The notes beneath the pieces are model-generated. The model saw only the letters and a program-made list of their open reading frames with translations. It made no database searches and was not told the DNA's origin. Below, in pieces: positions 35,138-46,437 of a DNA stretch of 64,000 nt (the stretch's first letter is position 1; the number at the start of each line of letters is the position of its first letter). The stretch is from Helichrysum umbraculigerum (taxonomy: Eukaryota > Streptophyta > Magnoliopsida > Asterales > Asteraceae), in contig CATIUR010000001.1 of NCBI GenBank assembly GCA_949592205.1, forward strand, positions 18,243,501-18,307,500, given 5' to 3'. The position numbers and the translations under genes were made by a program.

Positions 35138-35839
35138 TGTAACAACCCCAAAATTAGGGCCAATTTAAAATTTCCCTAATTACGTGTTTACTACTTGTAT
35201 TTAATATGAAATAGGATTAAATACGTTACTTACTTAATATATATATGGATGGAATATATATATATATATACGCGGATACGATTCGTTCAAATCGTATAAA
35301 ACAACAATTGTACAAACATACGGACGTTGGTAAAACAATTATTAAATAATGTGAAATTATTTAATTACTTCAACTACTACTTTATATTATGTTCATAATA
35401 TAACGAAACGTACGTTTAAATTAAAACGTCACCGAACTCTCCGAAAACTCGACCAACCGACAAAACAAAACAAAGTTATGTTTTATAACTTGAAAACTAG
35501 TATTTTGATAAAATACTTCAACTTAATTATTGAGTAATGCTTCTCAGGTACACAGCATCAGTAGGGATGCCCAGCAGGATAAGCTTACTTAGCTCGAGTC
35601 GCATGCATATACAAGCTTGGAGATTTTATTACATTACTTTTGTACTAGTTGTTATGTATTAGAATCTCTAGGAATTTACACGAAACTCGAGCTTGTATTT
35701 TGAATTACTTATGTATTAATGTAATAACTTTTCGAACGTCTCATTTAGAGTCGTTCACTGTATCCTTTGTGCTTGTGATTATTGATTAGTAACACCCAAA
35801 AACTCGCTTCCGCAAACCATCAAATTTGGGGGTGTTACA
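35138..35839 (+). repeat. 3' LTR of element A
   Basis: 702 bp. It starts directly after element B, and its first five bases serve as B's right target duplication. It differs from the 5' LTR in a TA run and about six single bases. Confidence 0.92.
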
Positions 35840-36967
35840 GTTTTGCACACAAAAAAGTTTTATAAAAGTTAATGATCATAAAATCCTTTAAAAATTCTTA
35901 TCTTTTTATTCTGAAAAGCTAATACATCGAACTCATCCCAGAAAAAGTTTCATTCGTTAACTCGAAAAATTAAGTGAATTATGATTTTTCAAGTCGACCT
36001 AAATTTCCTGCCGAAATCTCAGCTTTGACCACTTGACTTGTAACGACTGTTTCACCGACCAAAACTCATCGTATGGACACGAAACCACTTGGAACAGAAA
36101 GTAGACTCAATGAAATATAATTTAGACTCAAGATACGTGACCAAACAATATCTTATGACTAAGCGCCCGATAATCAATGCCTAAGGCTCCCGCTTTTTTG
36201 GAATAAAACAAGGTTTATGACCTCACAAAGTCGGGCTAATGAATCTGTCAAGAATCTCTGTTTTGACTTAATACTATTCGTTCGTTATAAAACTTTTACA
36301 CAATTTATTGTAGATGATTAAGTTCATTATTAGCTTATCATAATTCTTATATTCTTTTACAAATGATCATCATATGATTTCATCAAAGATGGATTCCAAT
36401 AGAAAAGAAACAAGAAACGAATGCAAAGTGATAAGAATCGAAAGAAAATAAGAGTTTTACCAACAACAACGCCTTGATTTCTTGGAACGGGAGATCAAAA
36501 GGATGAAGATTGATGATGTTGATGAGGAAAACGGCTGGAGAGGGGGGGAGAGGATAAATATTTAGGGTTTTAGTTTTATTGGAATGAGATAATGATTGAA
36601 ATAAAGATAATATGAAAAAAAAATTAAAAAAAAAAAACTTTTTCTTGCTCCCTACTCTTCCCATTTGGCCAGTTTTTCTTGAAGTATTTGTGGGCTAATT
36701 TTTGGACATGTTATAGCCCAATGAATTTAGAGACCATGAGCTTTGGATTCATATCATTTGGAGTCCGGATAAGAGAGTTATGGCCCAAACAGTGCAACCT
36801 TGCAGAAAACTCGGCTTTTATTTTTTTAACGTGTTATATCTTCGTTAATTATATGTTATAGATTTATACTTAGCTTATTATATATACATTATATGAGCTA
36901 ATATTCTTATTACTTATAATCGTTATCATTATTATTATACGTTTATGATGTTACTTAACGCGTAACA

Positions 36968-37378
36968 ATTTAGAGTATAAATGGTTAGATGCCTTAGAAA
37001 TGTCACGAATTCTTTATGTGTTTTGGCATGTCACTTCAATAAGTGTATGTAGAATAGCATTTAGGTCTACACGATTCACACAATTACGAGTTCTCAGTCA
37101 TAGATTAGTTTACAGGCTAAACTAAAGGTCAACCGACAATCAACTAACCTGATTTGGTGACGGTTGTCACATTATCTTATTTGAAATCCAATTTTTCATC
37201 TTAATCTTAACAACCTTACCTTATAGATACAAATACTAGCATTTTGATCTCGTGCGTGCACATGGATCAGCCAAGACCTAAATAAATGTGTATTATGATA
37301 TTTCTTTTGTAGTTTTTCATTCAGTCGACTTGTGAGTTGTGACTACTATTATATTTTTTTTAGGAGATTGTACACTTG
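36968..37378. other. Gene-free stretch
   Basis: AT-rich DNA between the outermost LTR and the first repeat unit. Nothing recognised. Confidence 0.5.
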
Positions 37379-37727
37379 ATGTGCTTCAAAATAAATACAA
37401 ATAATTCAAACTGATCCAATGTTTGGTTTATATTTAAAAGATGTAAAAGTAAATTGAATTTAAAATAATGTTCTTGCCACTTGATTATGAGTTTTCTTAT
37501 GAAAAAAATGGTCACGTACAACATATGCAAATGAAAATCTTTAGATTCAAAACTTATCTGATTACACGGGTTCATACGAAGACTGAAGACTTCGTGAATG
37601 AGTTCGTATTCAAATATGGCTTAAGACTTGATGATCAATATGGATTTAAAGAACTTAATTATTGAGTTACTAACGTTATTCTTGCAAACAAAATGAAAAT
37701 CCTAATCATTTCTTTGGCAAAATATAT

Positions 37728-38417
37728 TCTCAAATGGTGATACCTCATTTCATTCTAATAATATTTAATTTTTTCCTAAATATACTAATTTTACAATAAT
37801 ATTTCATTTTGTGTACTAATTACTCACTTATTAACCTATTAAGTATTAACCATCTCTAAACATTTCACAGCAACTATCATATGCTTTGGATATTAATAAT
37901 TACTTACAAATTAAAAATGTAACAAATATATAACATGTCTTATATTTATTAAAAACAAAAAGTGTGTTACCATTCCTATTTTACATATGCTTAACTTATG
38001 AATAATCAAATAACAAAGAAAACTCAATCTATAAGAAGTGTCATCTTTAGAACTTGAATTATATTTTAACATTTTCTTGATATGCATCAGTAACTGTCAA
38101 TGGTAAATTTTTATATATTTTAATTAACATGTATAGATAAGACTCAATTTGATATTATTCATCATTTATAATCATAATTATTCTATATACTTTCATTATC
38201 TTGTAATTATGGTTTTCTTTTACAAAATTAACCTAAAGAATACATGCTAAATAAACAAATGGAACACTTCTATAACAAGATTTGGTCAACTTCAAATTAG
38301 TCTACTTCTTCAAATTCTCTTTTTAAAATTCGATTCCTTCGTAACAACTTCATTTCATCGATTTTTCAAATAGTCGGCTTCATGGGCCGTGCGTACACAC
38401 GGCCTACTAACTACCTA

Positions 38418-38418
<1 letters not shown>
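37728..38418 (+). mobile_element. Probable small non-autonomous Helitron
   Basis: The 3' end is classic: hairpin GGCCGTG..CACGGCC (38385-38404), ten bases, then CTAG at 38415-38418 followed by T. Comparison with the second repeat unit shows this stretch is an insertion beginning near 37728 (TCTCAAATGG). The base before TC is T rather than the usual A, so the left end is less sure. Non-coding, 0.69 kb. Confidence 0.65.

Positions 38419-38470
<52 letters not shown>
38419..38470. repeat. TA microsatellite
   Basis: TA run of about 52 bases within repeat unit 1. Confidence 0.95.
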
Positions 38471-38471
<1 letters not shown>

Positions 38472-39279
38472 CTTCTTGAATTAGGTGTTACATTTTTATT
38501 AAAGCATTTGGTTAAATAAAATAGTTTGTTCCAATTAATTTTGTAGTTGGCTAGAATATATGAATTTTTTAAGTAGTGGTTTCTTAAAATTATTGCTTTG
38601 TTTGTTTATTTGGGAGTTTATATGGTATTTGTATAATTAGTATTCTTGAAATTACATGTGAGTTAAAGTTCTATGAAATTTTTATGAATATTTCCTCTTG
38701 ATATTATATATAAACGATAAAAGGTTATGAAATTTGTATGTAGATTGTATCAATGCTCTCTTGAAATTATATGTAAGTTAAATGGTACGAAATTCATATG
38801 AAACGTGTATAAATATTTAACCTGAATTCTTTCTATACTAAAGTGTGTTATGAAATTTGTATGGTAATTATTTTAATAATTATTATAAAATTATATGCAT
38901 GTTTTATTATTATGAAGTGTGTATCAATACTTCTTTTAAAATTATATGCATGCTTCAAAATAAATACCAATAATTCAAACTGATCCAAGGTTTGATTTAT
39001 AAAAGATGTAAAAGTAAATTGAATTTAATATAATATTCTTGCCACTTGATTATGAGTTTTCTTATGAAAAAAGTGGTCAGGTACTACATACGCAAATGAA
39101 AATCTTTTGATATAAAATTTTTCTGATTACTTGGGTTCATAGGAAGACTAAAGAGTTCGTTAATGAGTTGGTATTCAAATATGGCTTAAGACTTGATGAT
39201 CAATATGAATTTAAGGAACTTACTTATTCAGTTACTAACGTTATTCTTCCAGACAAAATGAAAATCCTAATCATTTCTT

Positions 39280-39282
<3 letters not shown>

Positions 39283-39366
<84 letters not shown>
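39283..39366. repeat. TA microsatellite
   Basis: TA run of about 83 bases within repeat unit 2. The poly-isoleucine/tyrosine frame across it is not a gene. Confidence 0.95.
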
Positions 39367-39367
<1 letters not shown>

Positions 39368-40119
39368 CTTCTTGAATTAGGTGTTACATTTTTATTAAAG
39401 CATTTGGTTAAACAAATTAGTTTGTTCACATTATTTTTCTAGTTGGCTAGAACATATGAATTTAGTTTAAAGTGGTTTCTTAAAATTATTGTTTTGTTTG
39501 TTTATTTAGGAGTTTACATGGTACTTGTATAAATGGTATTCTTGAAATTATATGTGTGTTAAAGTTCTATGAAATTTTTATGAATATTTGGCTTGATATT
39601 ATATATAAATGTCAAAAGGTTATGAAATTTGTATGAAGATTGTATGAATGCTCTCTTGAAATTATATGTACGTTAAACGGTATGAAATTCGTATGAAACG
39701 TGTATAAATCTTTTTCATGAATTTCTTTCTACATTAAAGTGTGTTATGAAAGTTGTATGATAATTGTTTTAATACTTATCTATATTATATATTAAAGGGC
39801 AGTTGATACTGATGTCATGAAGCTGATTTGTCAAATTCTTAGGCTGTTTAAGAAGATGACGTGGCTTAATGTAGTGCAAGAAATTTTCTGGTTATTTTGA
39901 AATTCTTTAAATTGGTAATTTTAATTTTTCTGGTTAAATGTTATTTCCCAGGCATCTTTGAACCGCTCAATTTCTTGAAAATGATAAATTTACTTTGCAC
40001 GCTTTATTATATCATTAAACTGCTATGCACGCCTCCCTTTCCACTGGTTACCTCTGCAAACAAGAATTCAAATTCATCACATCTATTCAAACTCATCATC
40101 TGATGTTTCCATTCATGTA

Positions 40120-42870
40120 CTAAAAATATTCCTCTCGTCATCTTCTCTACACCATCATTCTCTTGGTATCTTCTTTGAGCTTCATAACGAGTTTAGGTAT
40201 ATCAATTCATCTTTATTTTACCTAATTTGCTATGTTTGTACAATCTATTTGCTAATTACAAACTTGATTTATTTAGTTGATGCTTTGATTTTTGTTGTTT
40301 TAGGGTTTTCTTTTTGCTCAATTTTGTTAGTTTAGGTTTTAAAGTTTTATGTGCTTGGGTTCATTTAACCTGCTCGATTTTGTTAGCTGATTTTCCTTAC
40401 TGGTATTTTCTTACTCAGTCCTCTCATACTTCTTTCTCTGCATATGCGTCTTTCATGTTCCACCTAAAATTCGTTTCTAGGGTTCTTCTATGTCACTAAT
40501 TGGTTTTTGTCTTCTTTCTACTTAGGGTTTATATTGCAAGATATGATGTTGTCAAATGTTGGTGTCTTTTAGCTGTGTAGCCGGTGGTGGTGATGGTATT
40601 GACAACGAAAGTATTCATGTGCTAAAGTTAGGAGGTTGTCAATAGGGGTTGTTCATATATTTTTTATTTTTGAATGATAGTGTATGTGGTGGCTTTTGCA
40701 GGTTATTAGGTTCATATGATATTCATTACGAAGGTATTCATGTGCTAAAGTTTCTGGTCTTGAAGCACATATTCAAATTAATGGTTCTAATTGTAGGTGA
40801 GTCTTCAGTTTGATGAAAGTATGTTTTTAATGTGAATTTGATTTTTTTGGGCCTTTTTGTGTTTGAATTTATACTAAAAGTTTAGTTTTCTTGTACTTCA
40901 GTAGTTCAGTTGATGTTTTGATACAAGGATTTCAGTATACGTTGATTATGTGGTGCTTAAGGTAAAATGTATGGTTTTGAAAATTAATTTCTATGGTTTA
41001 CGGATTTATGAAATTTACAGGTACAACCTCTATAAAGCTAACACGAAACAGGGGTAATCTATCAAGGATGTGGTTTTTGTTTGTGTATTATAGCATGTTT
41101 ATTTTAGATGTTTAAAGTCTGATTTGAACGGATATGGGTTTTATTGTAAATATAATAGCGTTTGTGGATCTACTGATCTAATTTCACCAACATACTTACA
41201 TCAGGCAACTATTTATTTCTCTATCCTTTTTTAGTTGATTGACCTAATTTTCTAATATAAGATAATATGCGGTTTTGGATAGGATTCTAAGATGTTAGGC
41301 TTCATAATTCACTTTGATGTTCGCTTTTGCTAGATTTGTTTAGTGAAGGGTTTGTTTTGTTCGATGTACGGTTTTATCATGTGATTATTTATGCTTATGT
41401 AATCTTTTTCAATGAGTTAGAAGGTTATAGTATTGTGGATTCAGAAAAATGATGTGTCTCTTTTATGCACAGAAGGTGTTTGAAGAAATGATTGATTAGG
41501 CGAATTCGTTATAGTCTCGGGTATGGTATCGATCTTTCTTTCATCAAAATAGTTTTAGATTTATTTTTCAGTTATATTCAATTAATTTCTTTGTTGTATG
41601 TCGTTTTAATTGTGGTTTGTTTTAAGATATCATCACGAGTTTGTACTTTGAATTCTGGTTTATACATCTTGAATTCTGATTTAGTCAAGGGTCAATGCTT
41701 GAAGGATAAATAAAGAAGGGTATAGTGTTTCTGTTCGATGGATCTTTTTTGTATAGGCTGTTATGTTTTGGTTGAATGCTTAAATGTTTAACCTTAAAGT
41801 CTACGTATATGTACTAACTGATATTCGTATATTGTGCATATAGATGGAAGTGAGGGAACTTCAACACATGAAGAAGTACCCTCTTGCAAATGTAATAAGG
41901 GTTGAGATTGGTGATACCACAAAGCAAATTCGGGTATGTGATATCAAATCGACGATTCATTTGATTTTTCTGATCATGTATTATTGCATCATAATGCTGT
42001 TTAAGATTTTTGGTTTAATGTGTATAAATGACCTAATTATTTGACTTTTTGATTATGTATTATTGCATCTTAACATTGTTCAAGACTTGTGGTTTAATGT
42101 AATTTGCAGACTTAGAGACAACTTTTGAAAATTGAGAATGTTGTGAAGTTGCAAGCTTAGTATCTTAAAATATAAATACTACGACAAACATTCAATCCAA
42201 GTTGCATCATTGAAGATTTTCAGGAATACTTAATATATTTGGCACATATTTCCAGGTCAGATGGTTGTGTTTTCATTTCCTACTATGGGTCTTTATATAG
42301 TATAGTACATTAATAAAAAATATAGTATAAGTAATCTTGGAGGTTTTATGTTATTTAAGTCAGTTTGCATCTTTAGTTCATGGGTCAGTGGCTTGAGGTT
42401 ATACTATGGGATTATGGGTTTTCAAGTATCACCAATTTCATTGGTAGTGATTTGGTTGCACTATTTTTTAACCTACTATGGACGGTGGGTCACTTAAAAT
42501 TCGTTTCAATATTTTGGTCAGCGTAGCTTAACTTTTAACTAAAGGTGACAATTTTGAACCATCTACTTGTGATTGGCAGGTTAAATAGTTCTTTAATGTG
42601 AGCATTGAAGAGAATATTAGCTTTGGAAAAAAAGTATCAATACATTTAAATCGTGGATTCATTTACATGTATTTATTTATATTTCGGTATCGAAAGTAAG
42701 TTCTAAAACTGCTGATTGATTGCAAGAGTTATGTTTCTATGTCTTCAGGGATTGTGGGTCGACTATCTAGCCAGACAGTTTATACGGATCGTGATGCGTG
42801 CCTGGTAAAGATAATAAGGAACTATGTTAAGGAGATTAGAGATGTTGATAAGGTTAAACTTACTATTCTA
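40120..42870 (+). pseudogene. Unidentified gene-like fragments carried by the Helitron
   Basis: Features that look genic: a CT-rich leader at 40125-40195 ending in a GT donor; an exon-like frame at 41845-41935 (starting MEVRELQHMKKYPLANVIR) bordered by ATATAG and GTATGT; a second at 42750-42852 (IVGRLSSQTVYTDRDACLV, continuing to EIRDVDK) bordered by CTTCAG and GTTAAA. Frames are short and no family was recognised. It may be a captured gene fragment or plain Helitron filler. Confidence 0.35.
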
Positions 42871-43079
42871 CTACAGTACTACTAATTACAGCATATGAGT
42901 CAACTTTGTACACAAATATGTATTAACTTAACTCACTTTTTAGCAGGAGATGGTTTGCCACATTGATTTTGATAATGATGTTAGACATACCAAATTGTAA
43001 ATATGGTATTACTCTTTTACATTTAAAGTTTTGTTTTTTTTCCGTTGAGTCACTGGTCGATGACAAACTCAATGATAAC

Positions 43080-43985
43080 GAACTCGATGAAGGAAATGAT
43101 TAATTCAAAGCTGCTGTTGCTGAAATTTGTACTCGCTGCTTGCTGTTCATGCTACTCAAGGAAACTGATCTGCTGAGGAAGATTAAAACTCAACTTGGTG
43201 TGTCGCTGACTTCAAGACTAGCAGTGAGAGTTTTATATCTTCAAATGAATAAAGGCAAAAGTCACTGCCCTACTAAAAGCTAGTTGCTGAAGATATATAA
43301 TTCAAGTCATTCTACAAGAGCACGATAGCTCGCAGTGAGTGAGGAGGATTATTACATCTTCAGAGACTATATTAATAAAGTTTCTTTACAAGTACAAGTC
43401 GCTCTTCATATATACGTCAGCAAGTGTTCCTCGTACTTGAAAATATCTGAAAAATTACGTGGCAGCAAATGATTGGTGTTAAGGAAGAAGAGATATTTGC
43501 GGTAACAGAATTGGGACCCGCAAAATGTCGGTTCATCAGTGATCAAGCCAATCAATCAGCGACACGTGTCATTCCAGATCCTATTTTGTAGAAGATATTT
43601 ACGGGATATTTGTAGTATATAGAGTTGTACATTGTACTTAGAAACTTGCCGTTGTATACGTGTTAATCACTTGTTTGTCAGTGAGTAGTCTGTCTAAGCA
43701 CGTACCAGCGATCAACGAGTGAACAGTTAGCGTGTTTGTCCACTACTGTTCATCTCATTTGTAATAATTAGCTTAAGTGTTTGATTTAGATTAGCTTTGG
43801 CTAGTCTATTCCGCAATCAATACTCAGTGAGTTTTATAATCAATAAGATTCATAGTTCAGCTATTATTGCATTTTTGTTCTTTAAGTTATTATACTCTGT
43901 TTGTGTTAATTCAATTAAAAACTTGACAAATTAATTTAGATAAAATCAGAAAAGATTTTAATTGTATTCAACCCCCCTTCTACAA
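43080..43985 (+). repeat. Probable Copia-type LTR remnant inside the Helitron
   Basis: The region from TAGATTAGCTTTGGCTAGTC (43788) through GTATTCAACCCCCCTTCTAC (about 43964) resembles the end of SIRE/Maximus-type LTRs as I remember them. The start could not be set, and neither coding region nor target duplication was seen. Confidence 0.35.
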
Positions 43986-45003
43986 TTAAACGTTACTTAT
44001 TGACATTCCAAATCACTAAACAATAGTGATTCAGGGACTATCAGTTTAATTCTTCCTTTATCATGTTTAATTTTTATTTTATCTTTTTAGTGTTGGTGTA
44101 AAGTATTATATGATAAGTCGAGCTGCTAATCATCTTTTGGAAAGTTCTGATAATGATAAGGAGAAACACGAATAAAATTATTCTACACAGCGAAGGAGAA
44201 CTTGAGAAGCCTTGATATTGAGTTTTCTTTAAGTAATTTTGGATGTCGAGTAGGTGGATTTTAAAAGGTTTGCTGATATTTTCTTTGGTCCATGTCTTGA
44301 TGATTCCATTTGATTTAAACAGTCGTTGTATTTGGAAAAAAATCATTTTGAACATGGGTAGTGTAACCACATACGCTATACGATACATCGCTACCAAATT
44401 AAGTCAACCACATAGGCTATATGAGATATCAATGGGTATTGGGGTGTTAACGCTAACTATTACTAGATTATTTTTTTAAAACTTTGAGGTATTGGATTAT
44501 TGCCGTGTTGTGTAATGCTTAATATTATTAAGCAATTGGGGTGGTAATGCTCAGTGTGTCGTGCTTATATACTATCATTATGGGTATTGGGGTGTTCTTC
44601 AATTTAAACTAAAAATTTCTTAAGATCAAATGTAATAAATTTTTCATCAAAAGTGAACTTTTGAGAATTGGAATATATGACAACAGAATTTTATATATAG
44701 ATACAAAAGAAATCAAACCCGTGTTATATTGCATTTCCGTTTCAACGAATATAAAAGTTAAATATAAAATTAATCATACCCAAAATGATTACAAACAAAA
44801 TAGTAGAATATTTTTTTCATACAAGTTATTTTTAAATTATCGTACTTAAACAATTTATCTATTATTAAAATATAGATCATTAATCAAACTCGTGTATACA
44901 CGGGTCAATAATCTAGTTATAAAATTGAATGTATGTTTTATTATTATGAAGTGTGTATCAATATTTCTTGTAAAATTAAAGCATTACTAAACTTAAATCA
45001 ATG

Positions 45004-45033
45004 TGTGTGTGTGTGTGTGTATGTGTGTGTGTG
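45004..45033. repeat. GT microsatellite
   Basis: A GT run with one AT. Element C inserted in it: GTGTG flanks C on both sides, and the run resumes at 52902 followed by TA repeats. Confidence 0.95.
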
Positions 45034-45442
45034 TGTAACACCCCCAAATTTAACAGTTTGCGGAAGCGAGTTTTGGGTGTTACTAATCAATAATCACAAG
45101 CACAAAGGATACAGTGAACGACTCTAAATGAGACGTTCGAAAAGTTATTACATTGATATATAAGTAGTTCAAAATACAAGCTCGAGTTTCGTATAAATTC
45201 CTAGAGATTCTAATACATAACAGTAAGTACAAAAGTAATGTATGTAAATCTCCAAGCTTGTAAATGCATGCGACTCGAGCTAGGTAAGCTTATCCTGCTG
45301 GGCATCCCTACTGATGTTGTGTACCTGAGAAGCATTACTAAAACGGTCAACCAAAAAGGTTGGTGAATCTCACATGTTTGTAAGTAAGTAAATAATTTGA
45401 ATACACAAGTAGTATTTGTAAATCGTAAGCCAGCCAGTAAGT

Positions 45443-45784
45443 AACGATCGCAGGTCATGCTAATCGTTCACTTAAGTAATGATTGCAGGTCATGCTAATC
45501 ATCTGTAAATGAGTGGTTGCAGGTCATGCTAACCGTAATGAGTAACGATCGTAGGTCATACAAATCGTTCACTCCGTAATGATTGCAGGTCATGCCAATC
45601 ATGCGTTTCCACGAACTATCATAATAGAAGCTTAACATACAGTAAATAATAGCACACCAGTGAATGTAATTCAAAACAATCATATAAAACAGGTAAGAAA
45701 CGTGAGCCACCATGATTGCAGGTCATGCTAATCATGCGTTAACTCGGCCATGAGCCACCATAATTGCAGGTCATGCTAATTATG
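45443..45784 (-). repeat. Array of seven stem-loops in element C LTR (left copy)
   Basis: Seven copies of a loop like GCAGGTCATGCT are each closed by a 4-7-bp stem. The stems are 45443-45448/45463-45468, 45479-45484/45497-45502, 45515-45518/45531-45534, 45544-45549/45564-45569, 45579-45584/45597-45602, 45711-45717/45730-45736 and 45759-45765/45778-45784. Stem sequences differ between copies but stay complementary. They would be present in both DNA and RNA. Function unknown. Confidence 0.85.
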
Positions 45785-46302
45785 CGTTAACTCGGCCATT
45801 ATTAGTTTTTATGAAAACAAGTAATGCATCTCACCCCTGAGTTAAAAACAGTAAAGTAGGGGCTGTGAGACTCACCTGAGTCTAGTAAACAAGTATAGCG
45901 GATGTAAGTCCGTAAGTAGGTGTCGGATGTAATTCCGTAGTATGGTTCTCCGAACCCTGCAACCTTTTGGCGTCCGAAACGCACAAGGTCGTAAGCAAGT
46001 AAGTAAGTTGGTGTCACGAAGGATCACCCATGCTAGTTGTCCACTCAACTAAGAAATGTCCAAGTGTTTGTTTGTACGTTTGTAATCATTTGTAAATAAG
46101 CGTGGCCCGTTGGTGACGGAGATATAATAATAATTCAAGGTGTTATAATATGTCTCAATGTATTGTATACTTATCAAAGTATGTGTATTAATCGTCCCTG
46201 AATTGGTTTTATATAGTATAGACTATTTTAATCGTTTGGTAAGCATTTTGAGTTGAATTAATAAGTGTTGGAAAATGTTGACCAAAGTTGACCGCGGATC
46301 CA

Positions 46303-46437
46303 GATGGGTGGTGGATCTAGATGAGTTGCGGATCCAGATGGGTGGTGGATCCAGATGAGTTGCGGATCCAGATGGGTGGTGGATCCAGTTGGGCTACGGA
46401 TCCAGATGGGTTGCGGATCCAGATGGGTTGCGGATCC
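46303..46437. repeat. 17-bp minisatellite in element C LTR (left copy)
   Basis: About eight units of GCGGATCCAGATGGGTT-like sequence, two more than in the right LTR. Confidence 0.9.

Larger units (their letters stand above)
21376..35839 (+). mobile_element. Element A: gag-only Tekay-like LTR retrotransposon
   Basis: Limits are given by two ~700-bp LTRs (21376-22074 and 35138-35839), each starting TGTAAC and ending GTTACA. Flanks CTTTT and GTTTT may be a 5-bp target duplication with one change. A Met-type primer-binding site follows the 5' LTR, and a purine tract (25148-25157) precedes the 3' LTR. The coding part has only gag and a second small zinc-knuckle ORF: no protease, reverse transcriptase or integrase. 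It must therefore be mobilised in trans, like the class called TR-GAG. LTRs differ at about six positions plus a TA-repeat change. Without element B it is about 4.5 kb. Confidence 0.9.
17299..36967 (-). mobile_element. Old LTR (outermost layer), split by later insertions
   Basis: The pieces 17299-18485, 21052-21375 and 35840-36967 (about 2.6 kb) read as one LTR-like sequence. On the minus strand it starts TGTTACGCG and ends GGGGTGTGACA, as the Tekay-like LTRs here start TGTAAC and end GGGTGTTACA. The phrase AAAGGTTGGTGAATTTCACAGG at 17671-17692 closely matches element C's LTR (45356-45377). No 5-bp target duplication was found, so the limits are uncertain. It would be a solo LTR or fragment that later received the other elements. 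Confidence 0.5.
37379..38946. repeat. Unidentified repeat unit, copy 1 (split by a Helitron)
   Basis: The first half (37379-37727) matches 38947-39282. The second half, after a TA run (38419-38946), matches 39366-39778 plus 44917-44960 and also 52937-53440. The unit contains TGCTTCAAAATAAATAC, ACTTGATGATCAATATG, then a TA microsatellite and AGGTGTTACATTTTTATT. Its nature is unknown. Confidence 0.75.
39779..44916 (+). mobile_element. 5.1-kb Helitron
   Basis: It begins TCTATATTATATATTAAAG after an A. It ends with hairpin ACTCGTGT..ACACGGGT (44889-44906), a short spacer and CTAG (44913-44916) before a T. The flanking repeat unit is interrupted cleanly at A|T, without target duplication, as Helitrons do. 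No Rep or helicase domain is seen in any frame, so it is non-autonomous. The inside contains exon-like pieces with splice-like borders (for example 41845-41935 and 42750-42852) and an LTR-like insert. These could be a captured host gene, which I could not identify. Confidence 0.85.
38947..45033. repeat. Unidentified repeat unit, copy 2 (split by a Helitron)
   Basis: Unit pieces are 38947-39778 and 44917-45033, with a TA run at 39283-39366 and a GT run at 45004-45033. The junction AATACTTA | TTATAAAATTG restores the sequence seen in copy 1, which fixes both Helitron ends. Confidence 0.75.

Noticed and set aside
36383..36664. 93-codon minus-strand frame starting MGRVGSKKK
   Set aside because: Low-complexity phenylalanine- and serine-rich frame lying in the transcribed-leader-like part of the outermost LTR; no domain.
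37468..37665. 65-codon frame in repeat unit 1, partly kept in unit 2 (39168-39380)
   Set aside because: The units are similar as DNA, so conservation of the frame is not independent evidence; no family recognised.
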